From JALHMQ01 sp037441125 (GTDB taxonomy: Bacteria > Pseudomonadota > Gammaproteobacteria > Burkholderiales > Burkholderiaceae_F): a DNA stretch of 64,000 nucleotides. Position 1 is the stretch's first letter, and each line of letters starts with the position of its first letter. The stretch is taken from assembly GCA_037441125.1 (NCBI GenBank), contig JBBIST010000002.1, forward strand, positions 38,692-102,691, written 5' to 3'. The position numbers were made by a program, and so were the translations under genes. A model generated the notes under the pieces. The model was not told where the DNA came from. It searched no databases and was given only the letters and a program-made list of their open reading frames with translations. This document shows, piece by piece, positions 28,172 to 41,000 of this stretch.

Positions 28172-30121
28172 CTATTGGGCGGCGGCTTTCCCCGCTGAAC
28201 CTGCCACGCCGGCGGCGTCGAGCTTGAGTTCGGTGCGCAGCACACGGGCGTCGAACCTTGCGCGCACGGCGGCAACGTAGGCCACCTCGTCGGCGCCGCC
28301 GAACATCTGCGCCAGCGCGCGCGACTGTGCGTGCGCCTGCGCCGGATCGACGGTGGTGGGGATCTCGGACGAGAGCACCCGGAACACGGCGTAGCCGCCG
28401 CCGTCGAGTTCGGCGCCGACGAAGGCCGGCAACTGGCCGGCGGGCACGCGCATGATGGCGCTTACCGCTGCCGCCGGCAGGCCTTCCGGCTGGACGCGGC
28501 TGACGACGCGCGGCTGGCCGAAGCCTGCCTCGGTTGCATCCTTGCGCAGCGCCGCCAGCTTGCGTTCGCCGGCCTCGCGCGCCAGCCGTGCCGCCTCGGC
28601 GCGCTCGACGCGCGCCTTAATCTGAGTACGCACCTCGGCCAGCGGCCGCACCGCCGACGGCCGGTGCTCGACCACGCGCGCCGACACGAGCACGTTGGAG
28701 GCGACTTCGATCGCCTCGGTGTTGCGCCGCTTCTCGATCGACTCCGGGCTGAACAATGCCTCGACCACGCGCGGCGTGAAGATCTGCGGCTGGTTCGGTC
28801 GCGCCGGCGCACCGGCGCGGGTCAGGAACTCAAAGGTCTGGACGGTCAGCTTCAGCTTGTCGGCCACCGGTTGCAGGCTGTCGGGCTGTTCGTAGACGGC
28901 GTTGGTGAACTGCTCGGCCACCTCGGCGAAGCGCTTGCCCGCCGCCTCGCGCCGCAGATCGGCTTCGATCTGCGCCCGCACCTCGGCGAACGGACGCGCC
29001 TGCGCGCCGCGCACCCCGGTGACGCGGACGATGTGAAAGCCGAAGTCGCTCTCGATGACCTCGCTCACCTGCCCGTCCTTCAGGGCGAAGGCCGCGTCCT
29101 CGAACGGCTTGACCATCATGCCGCGGCCGAACCAGCCGAGATCGCCGCCGCCAGAGGCCGAGCCTGGGTCGCGCGAGTGCTCGCGTGCAAGGGTCTCGAA
29201 CTGCGCCGGGTTGGAGCGCACGCGGGCAAGCAGTTCCTCCGCCTTCTTGCGTGCGCCGGCCCGATCGGCAGCACTGCCGCCCTCGCCGGCGGTGATCAGG
29301 ATGTGGCTCGCGCGGCGCTGCTCGTCCTGACCGAATCGCGCCTGGTTCTTTTCGTAGTACGCGCGCGCGTCGGCTTCGGTCACCGCCGGCACCTGCGCCG
29401 CCACGTCAGCCAGCGTCAGCAGCACGTACTCGACCCTGGCGCTCTCCTGCGTCCGGAACTCGTTCTGATGGGCGTCGTAGTAGGCGGCGATCTGCGCGTC
29501 GGTGACGGCGACGCGCGCCTGGAAGTCACCCACCTCGAAGCGAAGCTCGCGCACCTGGCGGCGCTCCTCGGCCAGTCGACGCACATGCTCGGAGACCGCC
29601 GCCGGAACGAGCGCCGATCCAGTCACGGCCTGAAGCAGCATCTGGCGCGCGAGATCGACCCGCACCCGCTGCTCGAATCCGACTTCGGTCATGCCCTGCG
29701 CGGCAAGAAGCCGGCGATAGCGGTCGTAGCTGAATTTGCCGTCCTCGTGAAACGCGGGCGCGGCGGCAATCGCCTCGCGCAGCGTCTGCTCGGACACGGC
29801 GACATGGGCAAGCTGCGCCTGGCGGGATAGCGCCCGCTCCGACAGCAGACCGTCGAGCGTGGCTGCCCGGGCCTGCGGCGTCTCCAGCAGGCGCGCGTCG
29901 AACTGGGGGCCGAACATCGCGCGCATGCGGTCGACCCGCTCACGGTGCGCGGCGTCGAGATCCTGCTGGACGATCGGTTCGCCGTCGATCTCGGCGACCT
30001 CGTCGCCGCCGCGCACGAATTCGTTGTAGCCGTAGATGCCGGTGAACACAAACGACGGGAACACCAGGATCAGGACGAAGGCGAGCAGCCAGCGGCGATG
30101 GGTTCTGACGGAGTCGAACAT
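28172..30121 (-). CDS. ppiD: Peptidyl-prolyl cis-trans isomerase D, membrane-anchored
   Basis: 649 residues. One membrane anchor near the N terminus (WLLAFVLILVFPSFVFTG, residues about 10-30) places the bulk in the periplasm beside the Sec translocon. A SurA_N-like domain is followed by a parvulin domain at about 255-360 (RRASHILITAGEG, GSASGGGDLGWFGRG, SDFGFHIVRVTG) and a second degenerate rotamase-like C-terminal part. PpiD helps exported proteins leave SecYEG. The gene follows hup and two tRNA genes on the same strand, as in many betaproteobacteria, and a terminator separates it from them. Confidence 0.95.
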   Translation of the reverse strand: MFDSVRTHRRWLLAFVLILVFPSFVFTGIYGYNEFVRGGDEVAEIDGEPIVQQDLDAAHRERVDRMRAMFGPQFDARLLETPQARAATLDGLLSERALSRQAQLAHVAVSEQTLREAIAAAPAFHEDGKFSYDRYRRLLAAQGMTEVGFEQRVRVDLARQMLLQAVTGSALVPAAVSEHVRRLAEERRQVRELRFEVGDFQARVAVTDAQIAAYYDAHQNEFRTQESARVEYVLLTLADVAAQVPAVTEADARAYYEKNQARFGQDEQRRASHILITAGEGGSAADRAGARKKAEELLARVRSNPAQFETLAREHSRDPGSASGGGDLGWFGRGMMVKPFEDAAFALKDGQVSEVIESDFGFHIVRVTGVRGAQARPFAEVRAQIEADLRREAAGKRFAEVAEQFTNAVYEQPDSLQPVADKLKLTVQTFEFLTRAGAPARPNQPQIFTPRVVEALFSPESIEKRRNTEAIEVASNVLVSARVVEHRPSAVRPLAEVRTQIKARVERAEAARLAREAGERKLAALRKDATEAGFGQPRVVSRVQPEGLPAAAVSAIMRVPAGQLPAFVGAELDGGGYAVFRVLSSEIPTTVDPAQAHAQSRALAQMFGGADEVAYVAAVRARFDARVLRTELKLDAAGVAGSAGKAAAQ

Positions 30122-30179
30122 GGTCGATTCTCAAAACATGCAAGACACAAGGGCGCGCACTTCGTTCCCGTGCGGCAAC

Positions 30180-30203
30180 AAAAAAGGCGAACCGCAGTTC
30201 GCC
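30180..30203 (-). terminator. Rho-independent terminator after tRNA-Asp
   Basis: On the minus strand GGCGAA-CTGCGG-TTCGCC forms a 6-bp stem followed by TTTTTT. It lies 11 bases after the 3' end of tRNA-Asp and before ppiD, and should end the hup-tRNA transcript. Confidence 0.85.
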
Positions 30204-30214
30204 CTCGTTGTGTG

Positions 30215-30291
30215 TGGCGGAGTGGACGGGACTCGAACCCGCGACCCCCGGCGTGACAGGCCGGTATTCTAACCGACTGAACTACCACTCC
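30215..30291 (-). tRNA. tRNA-Asp (anticodon GTC)
   Basis: 77 bases read from 30291 down to 30215. The acceptor GGAGTGG pairs with CCACTCC, followed by G and an encoded CCA. The anticodon arm CCGGCCTGTCACGCCGG carries GTC; the T arm GCGGGTTCGAGTCCCGT is canonical. Cotranscribed after tRNA-Val. Confidence 0.97.
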
Positions 30292-30329
30292 CCGCGCTGA
30301 AACATCGATCGCCGCCCGGCAACGGAAGC

Positions 30330-30405
30330 TGGTGGGTGCTGAGAGGCTCGAACTCCCGACCTACGCCTTGTAAGGGCGCCGCTCTACCGGCTGAGCTAAG
30401 CACCC
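30330..30405 (-). tRNA. tRNA-Val (anticodon TAC)
   Basis: 76 bases read from 30405 to 30330 with acceptor GGGTGCT/AGCACCC and encoded CCA. The anticodon loop CCCTTACAAGG gives TAC; D arm AGCTCAGCCGGTAGAGC and T arm GGGAGTTCGAGCCTCTC are standard. It sits between hup and tRNA-Asp. Confidence 0.97.
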
Positions 30406-30484
30406 CTTGCAGATCCGCGCCGGGATGTCGCCCGAGACTTCCGCCCAAACGACTCGGCCACCGAGCGCCAGACAACGAAGACCA

Positions 30485-30757
30485 TCAGTTTAGCGCATCC
30501 TTGAGTGCCTTGCCCGGCCTGAACTTCGGAATCTTGGCAGCCGTGATCCGTATCGACGCGCCGGTGCGCGGATTGCGCCCGTTGCGTGCCGCCCGCTTGC
30601 CGATCGTGAAAGTGCCGAAGCCGACCAGCGTCACCGGCGTGCCTTTCTTCAGCGCACCGCGAATGCCGCCGACAACGGCATCCAGCGCTCGCCCGGCAGC
30701 AGCCTTGGAGATGTCGGCCTGCTTGGCGACGTGATCGATCAGATCGGTCTTGTTCAC
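30485..30757 (-). CDS. hup: DNA-binding protein HU
   Basis: 90 residues, the HU/IHF family length. It begins at a GTG (30757) after a GAGGGGGA ribosome-binding site. Family motifs are complete: MNKTDLIDHVAK, VTLVGFGTFTIGKRAARNGRNP (given as VTLVGFGTFTIGKRAAR and NGRNP with the DNA-intercalating RNP-type tip) and the IPKFRPGKALKDALN tail. It wraps and bends DNA. In relatives lon lies upstream; here gdhA, on the opposite strand, is next. Confidence 0.97.
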   Translation of the reverse strand: MNKTDLIDHVAKQADISKAAAGRALDAVVGGIRGALKKGTPVTLVGFGTFTIGKRAARNGRNPRTGASIRITAAKIPKFRPGKALKDALN

Positions 30758-31239
30758 GAGTCCCCCTCGAGTTGGTCCGGAGTGTCGTCCCGATTGATCG
30801 GGACGAGGTGCGAAAGCGTGGAGCGCCGACGAGTCGGCGGCGATGACTACGCCGCAGTCGAGCGTGTCGCGCTGCTGCTGAATTCAACCGTGGTGCCCTG
30901 CCAGTGTCAAGGTCGCGGCAGCGCATTTGCGAGTTGCCGCAAGAAGGCAACGAACTCCGGCCGTCGCCAAAGACGATCGGACCTGCACCTGCGACTGGCC
31001 GCGCGCGCGAGCTGAGCCGCTCGCCGCTGCCGAGCGCGACGACGGCGTATGCAAGTGCGTGCAGTACCTGAGTCCCACCGTCGGCAAACACGGCGCTCGA
31101 CTTCAGTCCGAAGGAGCCCTGCCATAAAATCAGAGCGCGCACCGTTGCGACCATCTCGCCAAACGCGCTCGCGCCTGCCCGTCCGCCGCGCACGAACTTC
31201 ACCGCGGCGCTCCATCGACGTTCCGCTGGGAGATTGTCC
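30758..31239. other. Divergent regulatory region between hup and gdhA
   Basis: About 480 bp with no protein-like frame. It must hold promoters for both genes. GGGAG at 31228-31232 is the ribosome-binding site of gdhA. A TAAAAT hexamer near 31125 could be a -10 box for gdhA, but no matching -35 box stands out. Confidence 0.4.
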
Positions 31240-32583
31240 TTGAAGCACCCGAGCCTCGACGAGTTCCTGGCTACCGTGCGCGCGCGCGACGCGCACCAGA
31301 TCGAGTTTCTCCAGGCCGTGCGTGAAGTGATGCTGAGTCTGTGGCCGTTCGTTCGGGCGCATCCGCGCTACGGCGAACAGGCCTTGCTCGAACGGCTGAT
31401 CGAGCCGGAGCGCGTGGTGCAGTTTCGCGTCGCCTGGGTCGACGACCGTGGCGAGACTCAGGTCAACCGCGCCTGGCGCGTGCAACACAACAGCGCGATC
31501 GGCCCGTACAAGGGCGGCATGCGCTTTCACCCGTCGGTGAACCTGTCGATCCTGAAGTTTCTTGCCTTCGAGCAGACGCTGAAGAACTCGCTCACGACGC
31601 TGCCGATGGGCGGCGGCAAAGGCGGGTCTGACTTCGACCCCAAGGGCAAGAGCGACGGCGAAGTGATGCGCTTTTGCCAGGCGCTGATGCTTGAGCTGTG
31701 GCGCCACCTGGGCAGCGACACCGATGTACCGGCGGGCGACATCGGCGTTGGCGCGCGCGAGGTCGGCTACATGGCCGGCATGATGAAGAAGCTCGCCAAC
31801 GACGCCTCGTGCGTGTTTACCGGCAAGGGGCTGTCCTACGGCGGCAGCCTGATGCGCCCCGAGGCCACCGGCTACGGCACCGTGTATTTCGCGCAGGAGA
31901 TGCTGCACCGTCAAAGCCGCGGCTTCGACCGGATGCGCGTGTCGATTTCGGGCTCGGGCAACGTCGCTCAGTACGCGGCCGAGAAGGCGATCGAACTCGG
32001 CGCCCTGGTGGTCACGCTGTCGGACTCGGACGGCACCCTTATCGTGCGCGACGGCTTGAGCGAGGAGCAGCTTGCCGCCGTGATGCAGTGGAAGAACGAG
32101 CGTCGCGGCCGTCTGTCGGCGTTCGCCGAACGCAACGGCCTGCGCTTCGAACCCGGCCGGCGGCCGTGGCACGTGCCGGTAGACGTGGCGCTGCCCTGCG
32201 CGACGCAAAACGAACTCGACGGCGAAGACGCGCGCATGCTGGTGGCCAATGGCGTCCTGTGCATCGCCGAGGGCGCGAACATGCCGAGCACGCTCGAGGC
32301 GGTCGACGTGTTCCTGGAGTCCGGCGCACTGTACGCGCCGGGCAAGGCCAGCAACGCCGGCGGGGTCGCCACTTCGGGGCTGGAGATGAGCCAGAACGCG
32401 CTGCGCCTGTCGTGGCACCACGCCGAAGTCGACGAGCGTCTGCACGCGATCATGAAGGACATCCACGAGAACTGCGTGCGTCACGGCAGGCGCGCCGACG
32501 GCAGCATCAACTACGTCGACGGCGCCAACATTGCCGGCTTCGTCAAGGTCGCCGACGCGATGCTCGCGCAAGGAGTGTGCTGA
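31240..32583 (+). CDS. gdhA: NADP-type glutamate dehydrogenase
   Basis: 447 residues from a TTG at 31240 (GGGAG seven bases before it), giving the usual M-KHPSLDEF N terminus; a TTG two codons upstream is less likely. It converts 2-oxoglutarate and ammonia to glutamate. Motifs: the substrate-binding PMGGGKGGSDFDPKGKSD with the catalytic Lys, VPAGDIGVGAREVGYM, the Rossmann SGSGNVAQYAAEKA and the GAN-MP loop EGANMPST. Length matches hexameric NADP-specific enzymes. It could assimilate the ammonia released by thiocyanate hydrolysis, though no linkage is shown. Confidence 0.96.
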   Translation: MKHPSLDEFLATVRARDAHQIEFLQAVREVMLSLWPFVRAHPRYGEQALLERLIEPERVVQFRVAWVDDRGETQVNRAWRVQHNSAIGPYKGGMRFHPSVNLSILKFLAFEQTLKNSLTTLPMGGGKGGSDFDPKGKSDGEVMRFCQALMLELWRHLGSDTDVPAGDIGVGAREVGYMAGMMKKLANDASCVFTGKGLSYGGSLMRPEATGYGTVYFAQEMLHRQSRGFDRMRVSISGSGNVAQYAAEKAIELGALVVTLSDSDGTLIVRDGLSEEQLAAVMQWKNERRGRLSAFAERNGLRFEPGRRPWHVPVDVALPCATQNELDGEDARMLVANGVLCIAEGANMPSTLEAVDVFLESGALYAPGKASNAGGVATSGLEMSQNALRLSWHHAEVDERLHAIMKDIHENCVRHGRRADGSINYVDGANIAGFVKVADAMLAQGVC

Positions 32584-32637
32584 GCAACCGAGGGCGCGGG
32601 CTGGCGAGCGCCCCGTTTGGCCCGCCCCGTCCTGACA

Positions 32638-33288
32638 CTAGCGCCGCTGCAGCAGTGCGCCGGTGAACTGCTCGAAGCGGGCGCGCTTGGCGCGCAGATA
32701 GTCGCGGTTGAACGGCGTCGGCGCGGTCTCGATCGGCTGCGTGCTCTCGACCGTCACGCCGCCGGCGTCCAGTTGCGTGACCTTGTGCGGGTTGGCGGTG
32801 AGCAGGCGCACGCGGCCGATGCCGAGCGCGCCCAGCATGCGCGCGGCGCTGTGATAGTCGCGCGCGTCGGGCGGATAGCCGAGCGACTCGTTGGCGGTGA
32901 AGGTGTCCAGACCCTGGTCCTGCAGCGCGTAGGCCTCGATCTTGGCGCGCAGGCCGATGCCGCGCCCCTCCTGGTGCAGGTACAGCAGAACGCCGCCGTT
33001 GCGTGCCAGGTGCTCGAGCGCGGCGTCCAGTTGTGGCCCGCAGTCGCAGCGGCGCGAGCCGAACAGATCGCCGGTGACGCAGGCCGAGTGCACGCGCACC
33101 CAGGGCGTGCCGCCGTCCGCCTGCGGGAAGACGAGCGCGAAGTCGTCCGGCCGGTCCAGTCCGTCGAAGGTGACCAGTTCGGGCGTCACGCCGCCGCCGC
33201 GCGACATCGGCAGCGCAATACGCCGGCGCACCGTCACCGGCGCGGAGCGCCCCGCCGGCGGCGAGGGCTCGGGCCTTGCTGCGTTCAT
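32638..33288 (-). CDS. ribA: GTP cyclohydrolase II
   Basis: 216 residues. It opens GTP to the pyrimidine that starts riboflavin synthesis. Zinc ligands C70, C81 and C83 appear in HSACVTGDLFGSRRCDCG; the catalytic segment YLHQEGRGIGL, and TANESLGYPPDARDY and LTANPHKV complete the family pattern. It is stand-alone, without an N-terminal DHBP synthase. It faces gdhA across a 54-bp gap. Confidence 0.95.
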   Translation of the reverse strand: MNAARPEPSPPAGRSAPVTVRRRIALPMSRGGGVTPELVTFDGLDRPDDFALVFPQADGGTPWVRVHSACVTGDLFGSRRCDCGPQLDAALEHLARNGGVLLYLHQEGRGIGLRAKIEAYALQDQGLDTFTANESLGYPPDARDYHSAARMLGALGIGRVRLLTANPHKVTQLDAGGVTVESTQPIETAPTPFNRDYLRAKRARFEQFTGALLQRR

Positions 33289-33396
33289 TGCGTCCTCAGT
33301 GCCGATCGTACCGATCGGAAAGCGTGCAAGGCTAGCGCGATTCGCTCACCGCTGCCGTCAGACTGACCCGACGCAACCGCGCTGCGCCGGCCGGGC

Positions 33397-35985
<2,589 letters not shown>

Positions 35986-36020
35986 GGGGGCGACCCGAAG
36001 TGTTGGAGAGTCTGCGGCCA

Positions 36021-36049
36021 AGCTGGGGCTGGTCCGGGCCGATTTCAAC
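36021..36049 (-). promoter_or_regulatory. Putative sigma-32 heat-shock promoter of clpB
   Basis: Read on the minus strand: GTTGAAA, 14 bases, then CCCCAGCT. This is close to the heat-shock consensus CTTGAAA / CCCCATNT with normal spacing, 36 bp upstream of the clpB ATG. Confidence 0.6.
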
Positions 36050-36065
36050 CGACCGATAGAATCGA

Positions 36066-37994
36066 TTGCAGGTCCGCGACGGCGGGCCGACCACCCCGCG
36101 CCTGCCGTTCGCCTTGCCTGCACAGCCGTCCTCCCCTAGCGCCCTGACCCGGGTTCGCCCGCTGCGGCGCGCGCTGTGCGCGTTCGCGCTCGCCGGCTCG
36201 CTGCTCGCGTCGGCGCCGCCGGTGGCGGCCGATGAGCCGGGCACCGAGCCGCAACCGCTGCAGTCAGTCGAGCGTCCCCTGGCCCGCTTTGCCTTGAGCG
36301 AAGGCGCCGATCGCGCGCTCGAACCGCTGCTGGCGCGCGTGGTCGAGGCGGCGGTCCGCGCCGACCCCTTCGACCCCGAAGACGACGAACGCGTGCTGCG
36401 CCGGCTGCGCGACACCGCGCTCGAAGTGCTCGCCACCGAGGGCTACTTCGCGGCGACGATCGGCGTGGCGCCCGATCAGGCCGAAGGCCGCAGCCGCTAT
36501 CTGCTGACCGTCAATCCCGGTGCGCGCACGACGGTGGTCGCGGTCGAGATCCGGCTCACCGGAGCGATCGAAGCCCGGCCGGATCGGATCGAGGCGCTGC
36601 GCGCGGCCTGGGAACTGCCCGCCGGTCAGCCGTTTCGCGATCCGGCCTGGCGAACTGCGCGCTCGCGCCTGCTGGCCAAGGTGCAGGAGCGCGACTTCCC
36701 GGCGGCGCGCCTGGTCGAGGCCGAGGCTGAAATCGACGCCGACGCCGGCCAGGCACGGCTGCGGATCGCGATCGACAGCGGCCCGGCGTTCACCTTCGGC
36801 GAGTTGCTGATCGTTGAGGAGGAGGGCAAAGGACTGCGTCGCTACGACCGAACGCTGGTCGAACGCTTCAACGATATCCGCCGCGGCGACCCCTACGACG
36901 CCGCCCGGCTGCTGGACCTGCAGCGCCGCCTGCAGGCCGGCCCCTACTTCACGTCGGTCCTGGTCGACGTGCCGATCGATGCGCAGCAGCCGCATGAGGT
37001 GCCGATCCGCTTGCTGCTGGTCGAGGCGCGCAGCAAGCGCGTGCACGCCGGCATCGGCTTTTCAACCAACACCGGTGCGCTGGTCGAGGCGCTGTACCGC
37101 CAGGTCGGCCTGTTCGGCCGTCCCTACATGCTGCAGACCGGCGCCGCCCACGATCGCGTGCGCACGCTCGGCTATGCCGACATCGTGTTGCCGCCCAAGC
37201 CGGACGGTGCGCGCGACAGCATGGGCGTGCTGGTCGAGCGCACCGACATCCAGAACGAGATCGTCGAGCGCGTCGCCGCCGGTGTCGAACGCCTGTACCA
37301 GCGCGACGAGCCCGGGCAGGCCAACGGCAGGAGTTTCGAGAGTCGCACCTCGCTGCGCTTCCAGCGCGAGACCACGGCGCAGCGCGGCGATCCCGCCAGC
37401 CGTTTCACCAACGACACTCTGACCCTGGCCAACGCCTGGACCTGGCGCCGCCTCGACTCGCTGACCCATCCGACCCGCGGCGACGTGATTTCGATCGTCG
37501 GCGCGGCCGGCGTAAGCCGCAGCGGCCTGCGCGATCTGCTGGCGGAGAGCTTCGTCTACGGCTACGGGCGCTACGTGCGCTACGTTCCCTTAGGCCGCCA
37601 TCAGTTGATCGCACGCGGCGAGGTGGGCCACGTCGTGAGCGACGATCTGCGCTTCGTGCCGTCGCACTACCGTTTCCGCACCGGCGGTGCCGGCAGCGTG
37701 CGCGGCTATCCGTACCGCAGCCTGGGCGTGCAGGAGGGCGCGGCGATCACCGGCGCCGACTCGCTGGTGGTGGGATCGCTCGAATACGTGCACTGGCTGA
37801 CCGGCGCCTGGGGCGCGGCGGCGTTCTACGATGTCGGCGACGCCGACAACGAACTGGAACGCGTGCGCTGGGCACAGGGCTACGGCGTCGGCTTGCGCCT
37901 GCGCACGATCGCCGGCCCGCTGGCGCTCGACCTCGCATACGGCGAGCGCGACCGGCGCTGGCGCGTGCACTTTTCGGTCGCGATCGCATTCTGA
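36066..37994 (+). CDS. tamA: Autotransporter assembly factor TamA (Omp85 family)
   Basis: About 600-642 residues depending on start. A signal peptide (LRRALCAFALAGSLLASAPP, cleavage near VAA) is followed by POTRA-type repeats (about 75-330: TTVVAVEIRLTGAI, FTFGELLIVEEEGKG, YFTSVLVDVPI) and a 16-strand Omp85 barrel with the conserved FRTGGAGSVRGYPYRSLG motif and a C-terminal Phe. It works with TamB to insert outer-membrane proteins or move lipids. The given TTG start has no ribosome-binding site; initiation may be nearer 36110-36150. It is followed by tamB at 15 bp. Confidence 0.92.
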   Translation: MQVRDGGPTTPRLPFALPAQPSSPSALTRVRPLRRALCAFALAGSLLASAPPVAADEPGTEPQPLQSVERPLARFALSEGADRALEPLLARVVEAAVRADPFDPEDDERVLRRLRDTALEVLATEGYFAATIGVAPDQAEGRSRYLLTVNPGARTTVVAVEIRLTGAIEARPDRIEALRAAWELPAGQPFRDPAWRTARSRLLAKVQERDFPAARLVEAEAEIDADAGQARLRIAIDSGPAFTFGELLIVEEEGKGLRRYDRTLVERFNDIRRGDPYDAARLLDLQRRLQAGPYFTSVLVDVPIDAQQPHEVPIRLLLVEARSKRVHAGIGFSTNTGALVEALYRQVGLFGRPYMLQTGAAHDRVRTLGYADIVLPPKPDGARDSMGVLVERTDIQNEIVERVAAGVERLYQRDEPGQANGRSFESRTSLRFQRETTAQRGDPASRFTNDTLTLANAWTWRRLDSLTHPTRGDVISIVGAAGVSRSGLRDLLAESFVYGYGRYVRYVPLGRHQLIARGEVGHVVSDDLRFVPSHYRFRTGGAGSVRGYPYRSLGVQEGAAITGADSLVVGSLEYVHWLTGAWGAAAFYDVGDADNELERVRWAQGYGVGLRLRTIAGPLALDLAYGERDRRWRVHFSVAIAF

Positions 37995-38008
37995 GAGCTG
38001 TCTTGCCG

Positions 38009-41000
38009 ATGCACGACACAGTGCCACCGGCTCCACCGCCGCCGAAGCCGCGCCGCTGGCGCGCGCTCGCGGTCATGCTGGCGCTCGTGGCGCTGATGGC
38101 GGCGCTCGTCGCCGGCGCCGCGGCCTGGATCTGGCGCACCACCGACGGGCTGGCGTTCGTGATCGCAGCAACCGACCGGCTGCTGCCGGGACGCCTGCAC
38201 GCGCGCAACCTGAGCGGTTCGCTGGCGCACGGCTTTGCCGCCGACGAGCTGGTTTACGAGGACGCCACGGTCAGCGTGCGCATCACGGGCCTGCGCGCCG
38301 CACTCGACGAACTGCGCGCGGGCCGCTCGCTGGCAGCGCTAAGCGTCGGCTTCAGCGAGTTGCTAGCGGATCGCCTGGCCGTGCGTGTGCGCCCGCCGGC
38401 GGTGCCGCCGGTCGCGCCGCCGCAGTCGATCGCGCTGCCCTTTGCGCTGCGCGCCGAGCGGCTTGCGGTCGGCGAGTTCGAGTTGCACACCGGCGACGAT
38501 GGCGCGCGGCCGTTGCGGTTGCGCCAGATTGCGGCGCGCGTCGAGGCCGCAAAGCACGGCTATGCGGCCACCGGCGGCCTCGCCTTGGGATGGCAAGAAG
38601 CACCGCTGCGGGCGCAGTTCGACGCCACGCTTGGCGGTGCCACGCCCTTTGTGCTCGCGGGCCGAGGCACGCTCGCCGGCAGCGTCGGCGCGCAGCCGCT
38701 GCAGGCGGCGGTCAAGGCCAGCGGCAGCCTGGTCGACCTGCGCCTGCAGGCCGAGGTCGTGCGCGCACCGTCCGGCGCCGCGCCGGCGGCCGTAGAACCA
38801 CGCGGAACGCTGGTGGCGCGCATCGCCGCGTTCGAGGCGATCGCGCTGCGCCAACTTGCCGCCGACTTCGAAGACATCGACCCGGCCGCCTGGATCGCCG
38901 GGGCGCCGCAGGCGCTGCTCTCGGTGCAGGCGCAACTGCAGCCCAGACCCGGCGTGCCGTTCACGCTCGAAGGACCGATCGCCGTGCGCAACCGCGCCGA
39001 CGGTCCGATCGACCGCGGTCGCGTGCCGCTGCGCGCCGGTACGGCGCGGATCGCGCTTAGCGCCGAGTCGCTGCGCCTGAGCGACATTTCCGCCGAACTG
39101 GCGCGCGGCCACGCCAGCGGCAGCTTCGATTTCGCCTTTGCGCGCGCCGACGCCTGGCGCGCGCGGACGCAGTTTCGCGCCGTCGATCCGTCTGCGCTGC
39201 ACAGCCGCCTGCAACGCTTCTCGCTCGACGGCCAGGCCGAATTCGCCAAGGAAGCCGCAGAGCTCGTCGTCCGCGGCCAGTTGCGCAACCGAGCGGCAAC
39301 GCCGCTTCGCGCCAATGTCGAACTGCGCGCCAGCGCGCAGCGCGTGCGTATCGACAGCGCCCGCCTCGACCTCGGACGCGGGCAGGCGAGCTTCTCCGGC
39401 GAGGTGCAACTGACCGCAGCGCGCGCGCTGCGCCTGGACGGCAGCGTCACCGATCTCGATCCCTCGCTGCTCGTCGCGGGGCTGGACGGGCGGCTGACCG
39501 GCCGCTTCGGCGTGGCCGGTGCCCTGGCGCCGCAGCCCGCGGGAACGGCCACTTTCCGCATCGACGACAGCCGCCTCCTCGGCCGACCGCTCGCCGGCCA
39601 CGGCAGCGCCACCCTGGCCGAGAACCGGCTTGATCTCGACGCACAACTGGCGATCCGCAGCGCCACGCTAAGCGCACGCGGCACGCTCGGCGCCGGCGGC
39701 ACGCTGGCGCTCGCCTTGGTCGCGCCGCAACTGGGCGAGCTCGGATTGCCAGTGTCCGGTCGCCTCGTGGCGAGCGCGACCCTCGCGGGCGAACTGTCAG
39801 CGCCCTCGATCGACGCGCAACTCGACGCGGCGGCATTGAGCCTCGGCGAACACCGGATCGGCACGGTCCAGGCAGTGGCGAGTTACGCCGGCGCAGCCGA
39901 CGGTCGCATGACGCTGCTGGCCACCGCCGCCGGTCACCGCTTCCGTGCCATGCCGGCGCTGTCGCTGCAATCGGCGGTGCTGCGCGTCGAGGGCCGTCCC
40001 TCGGAACATCGGATCGAGCTACGCGCGAGCAACGAGGAACTGCAACCGCTGGAGCTCGACTTCGCCGGCGGCTGGCGCGTGCATGAAACTGGAGCGCCTG
40101 CATCGTGGCGCGGCGAACTGCGCCACGCGCTCGCCGGCAGTCCCTTCGATCTGCGCCTGCTGCAGCCGGCGCCGCTGCGCACCGATCTCGCGCGTTGGTC
40201 GCTCGGGCCGGTGGAACTTGCCGCCGCCGGCAGCCGCATCGAGCAGTTGCGTGTTGACGTCGACGACGCGTACTTCAGCAGCTCGGGCCGGTTCAGCGGC
40301 CTGCAGCCGGGAGCGCTGCGCGGCAACGGCGCCCGCATCCGGCCGCTGGCAGGTGGTGCGCCGGAACACGCGCCAACGACGCTGCGCGGCCACTGGCAGG
40401 TGCGCCTCGGCGCCCAGGCCGACGGCCAGTTGCTGGTCGAGCGCAGCGATGGCGACATCGTCGCCGGCACGCAGGCCATGGGGTTGACCGACCTGCGCCT
40501 GTCGGCGCAACTGCGCGCCAACCGACTACAGGCCGAAGCGCGCTTCGCCGGCACGGTCGCCGGTCGGGCGCAGGCGCAGCTTGCGGCCGAGGTCGAGCGC
40601 GGCGACAACGGCTGGCGACTGGCGCAGCAGCGTCCGATCGCGGCCACGGCCGAGGTCGACATGCCCTCGATCGCCTGGATCAACTCGCTGCTGACGCAGG
40701 CGGTGCGCGCCAACGTGCGCATCGGCGGCGCCCTGCGCGGCCACCTGCGCGTCCTAGGAACGCCGGCGGCGCCGCAGGCCGACGGCCGCTTCGAGGGCGA
40801 GGCGCTGCGCATCGCCTGGATCGAGCAGGCGATCCGGCTCGAAGGCGGGCGACTGCTGGCGCGCGTCGATGGCGATAGACTGCTCATCGACGAGCTGCGT
40901 TTCCCGGGTCCGATCACGGTCGCTCCGGCCGACCGCCGCCCGATGCGCGCGCTGGCCCGAGATGCGCCGGCCGAACCAGGATTCGTGGCGATGACCGGCG

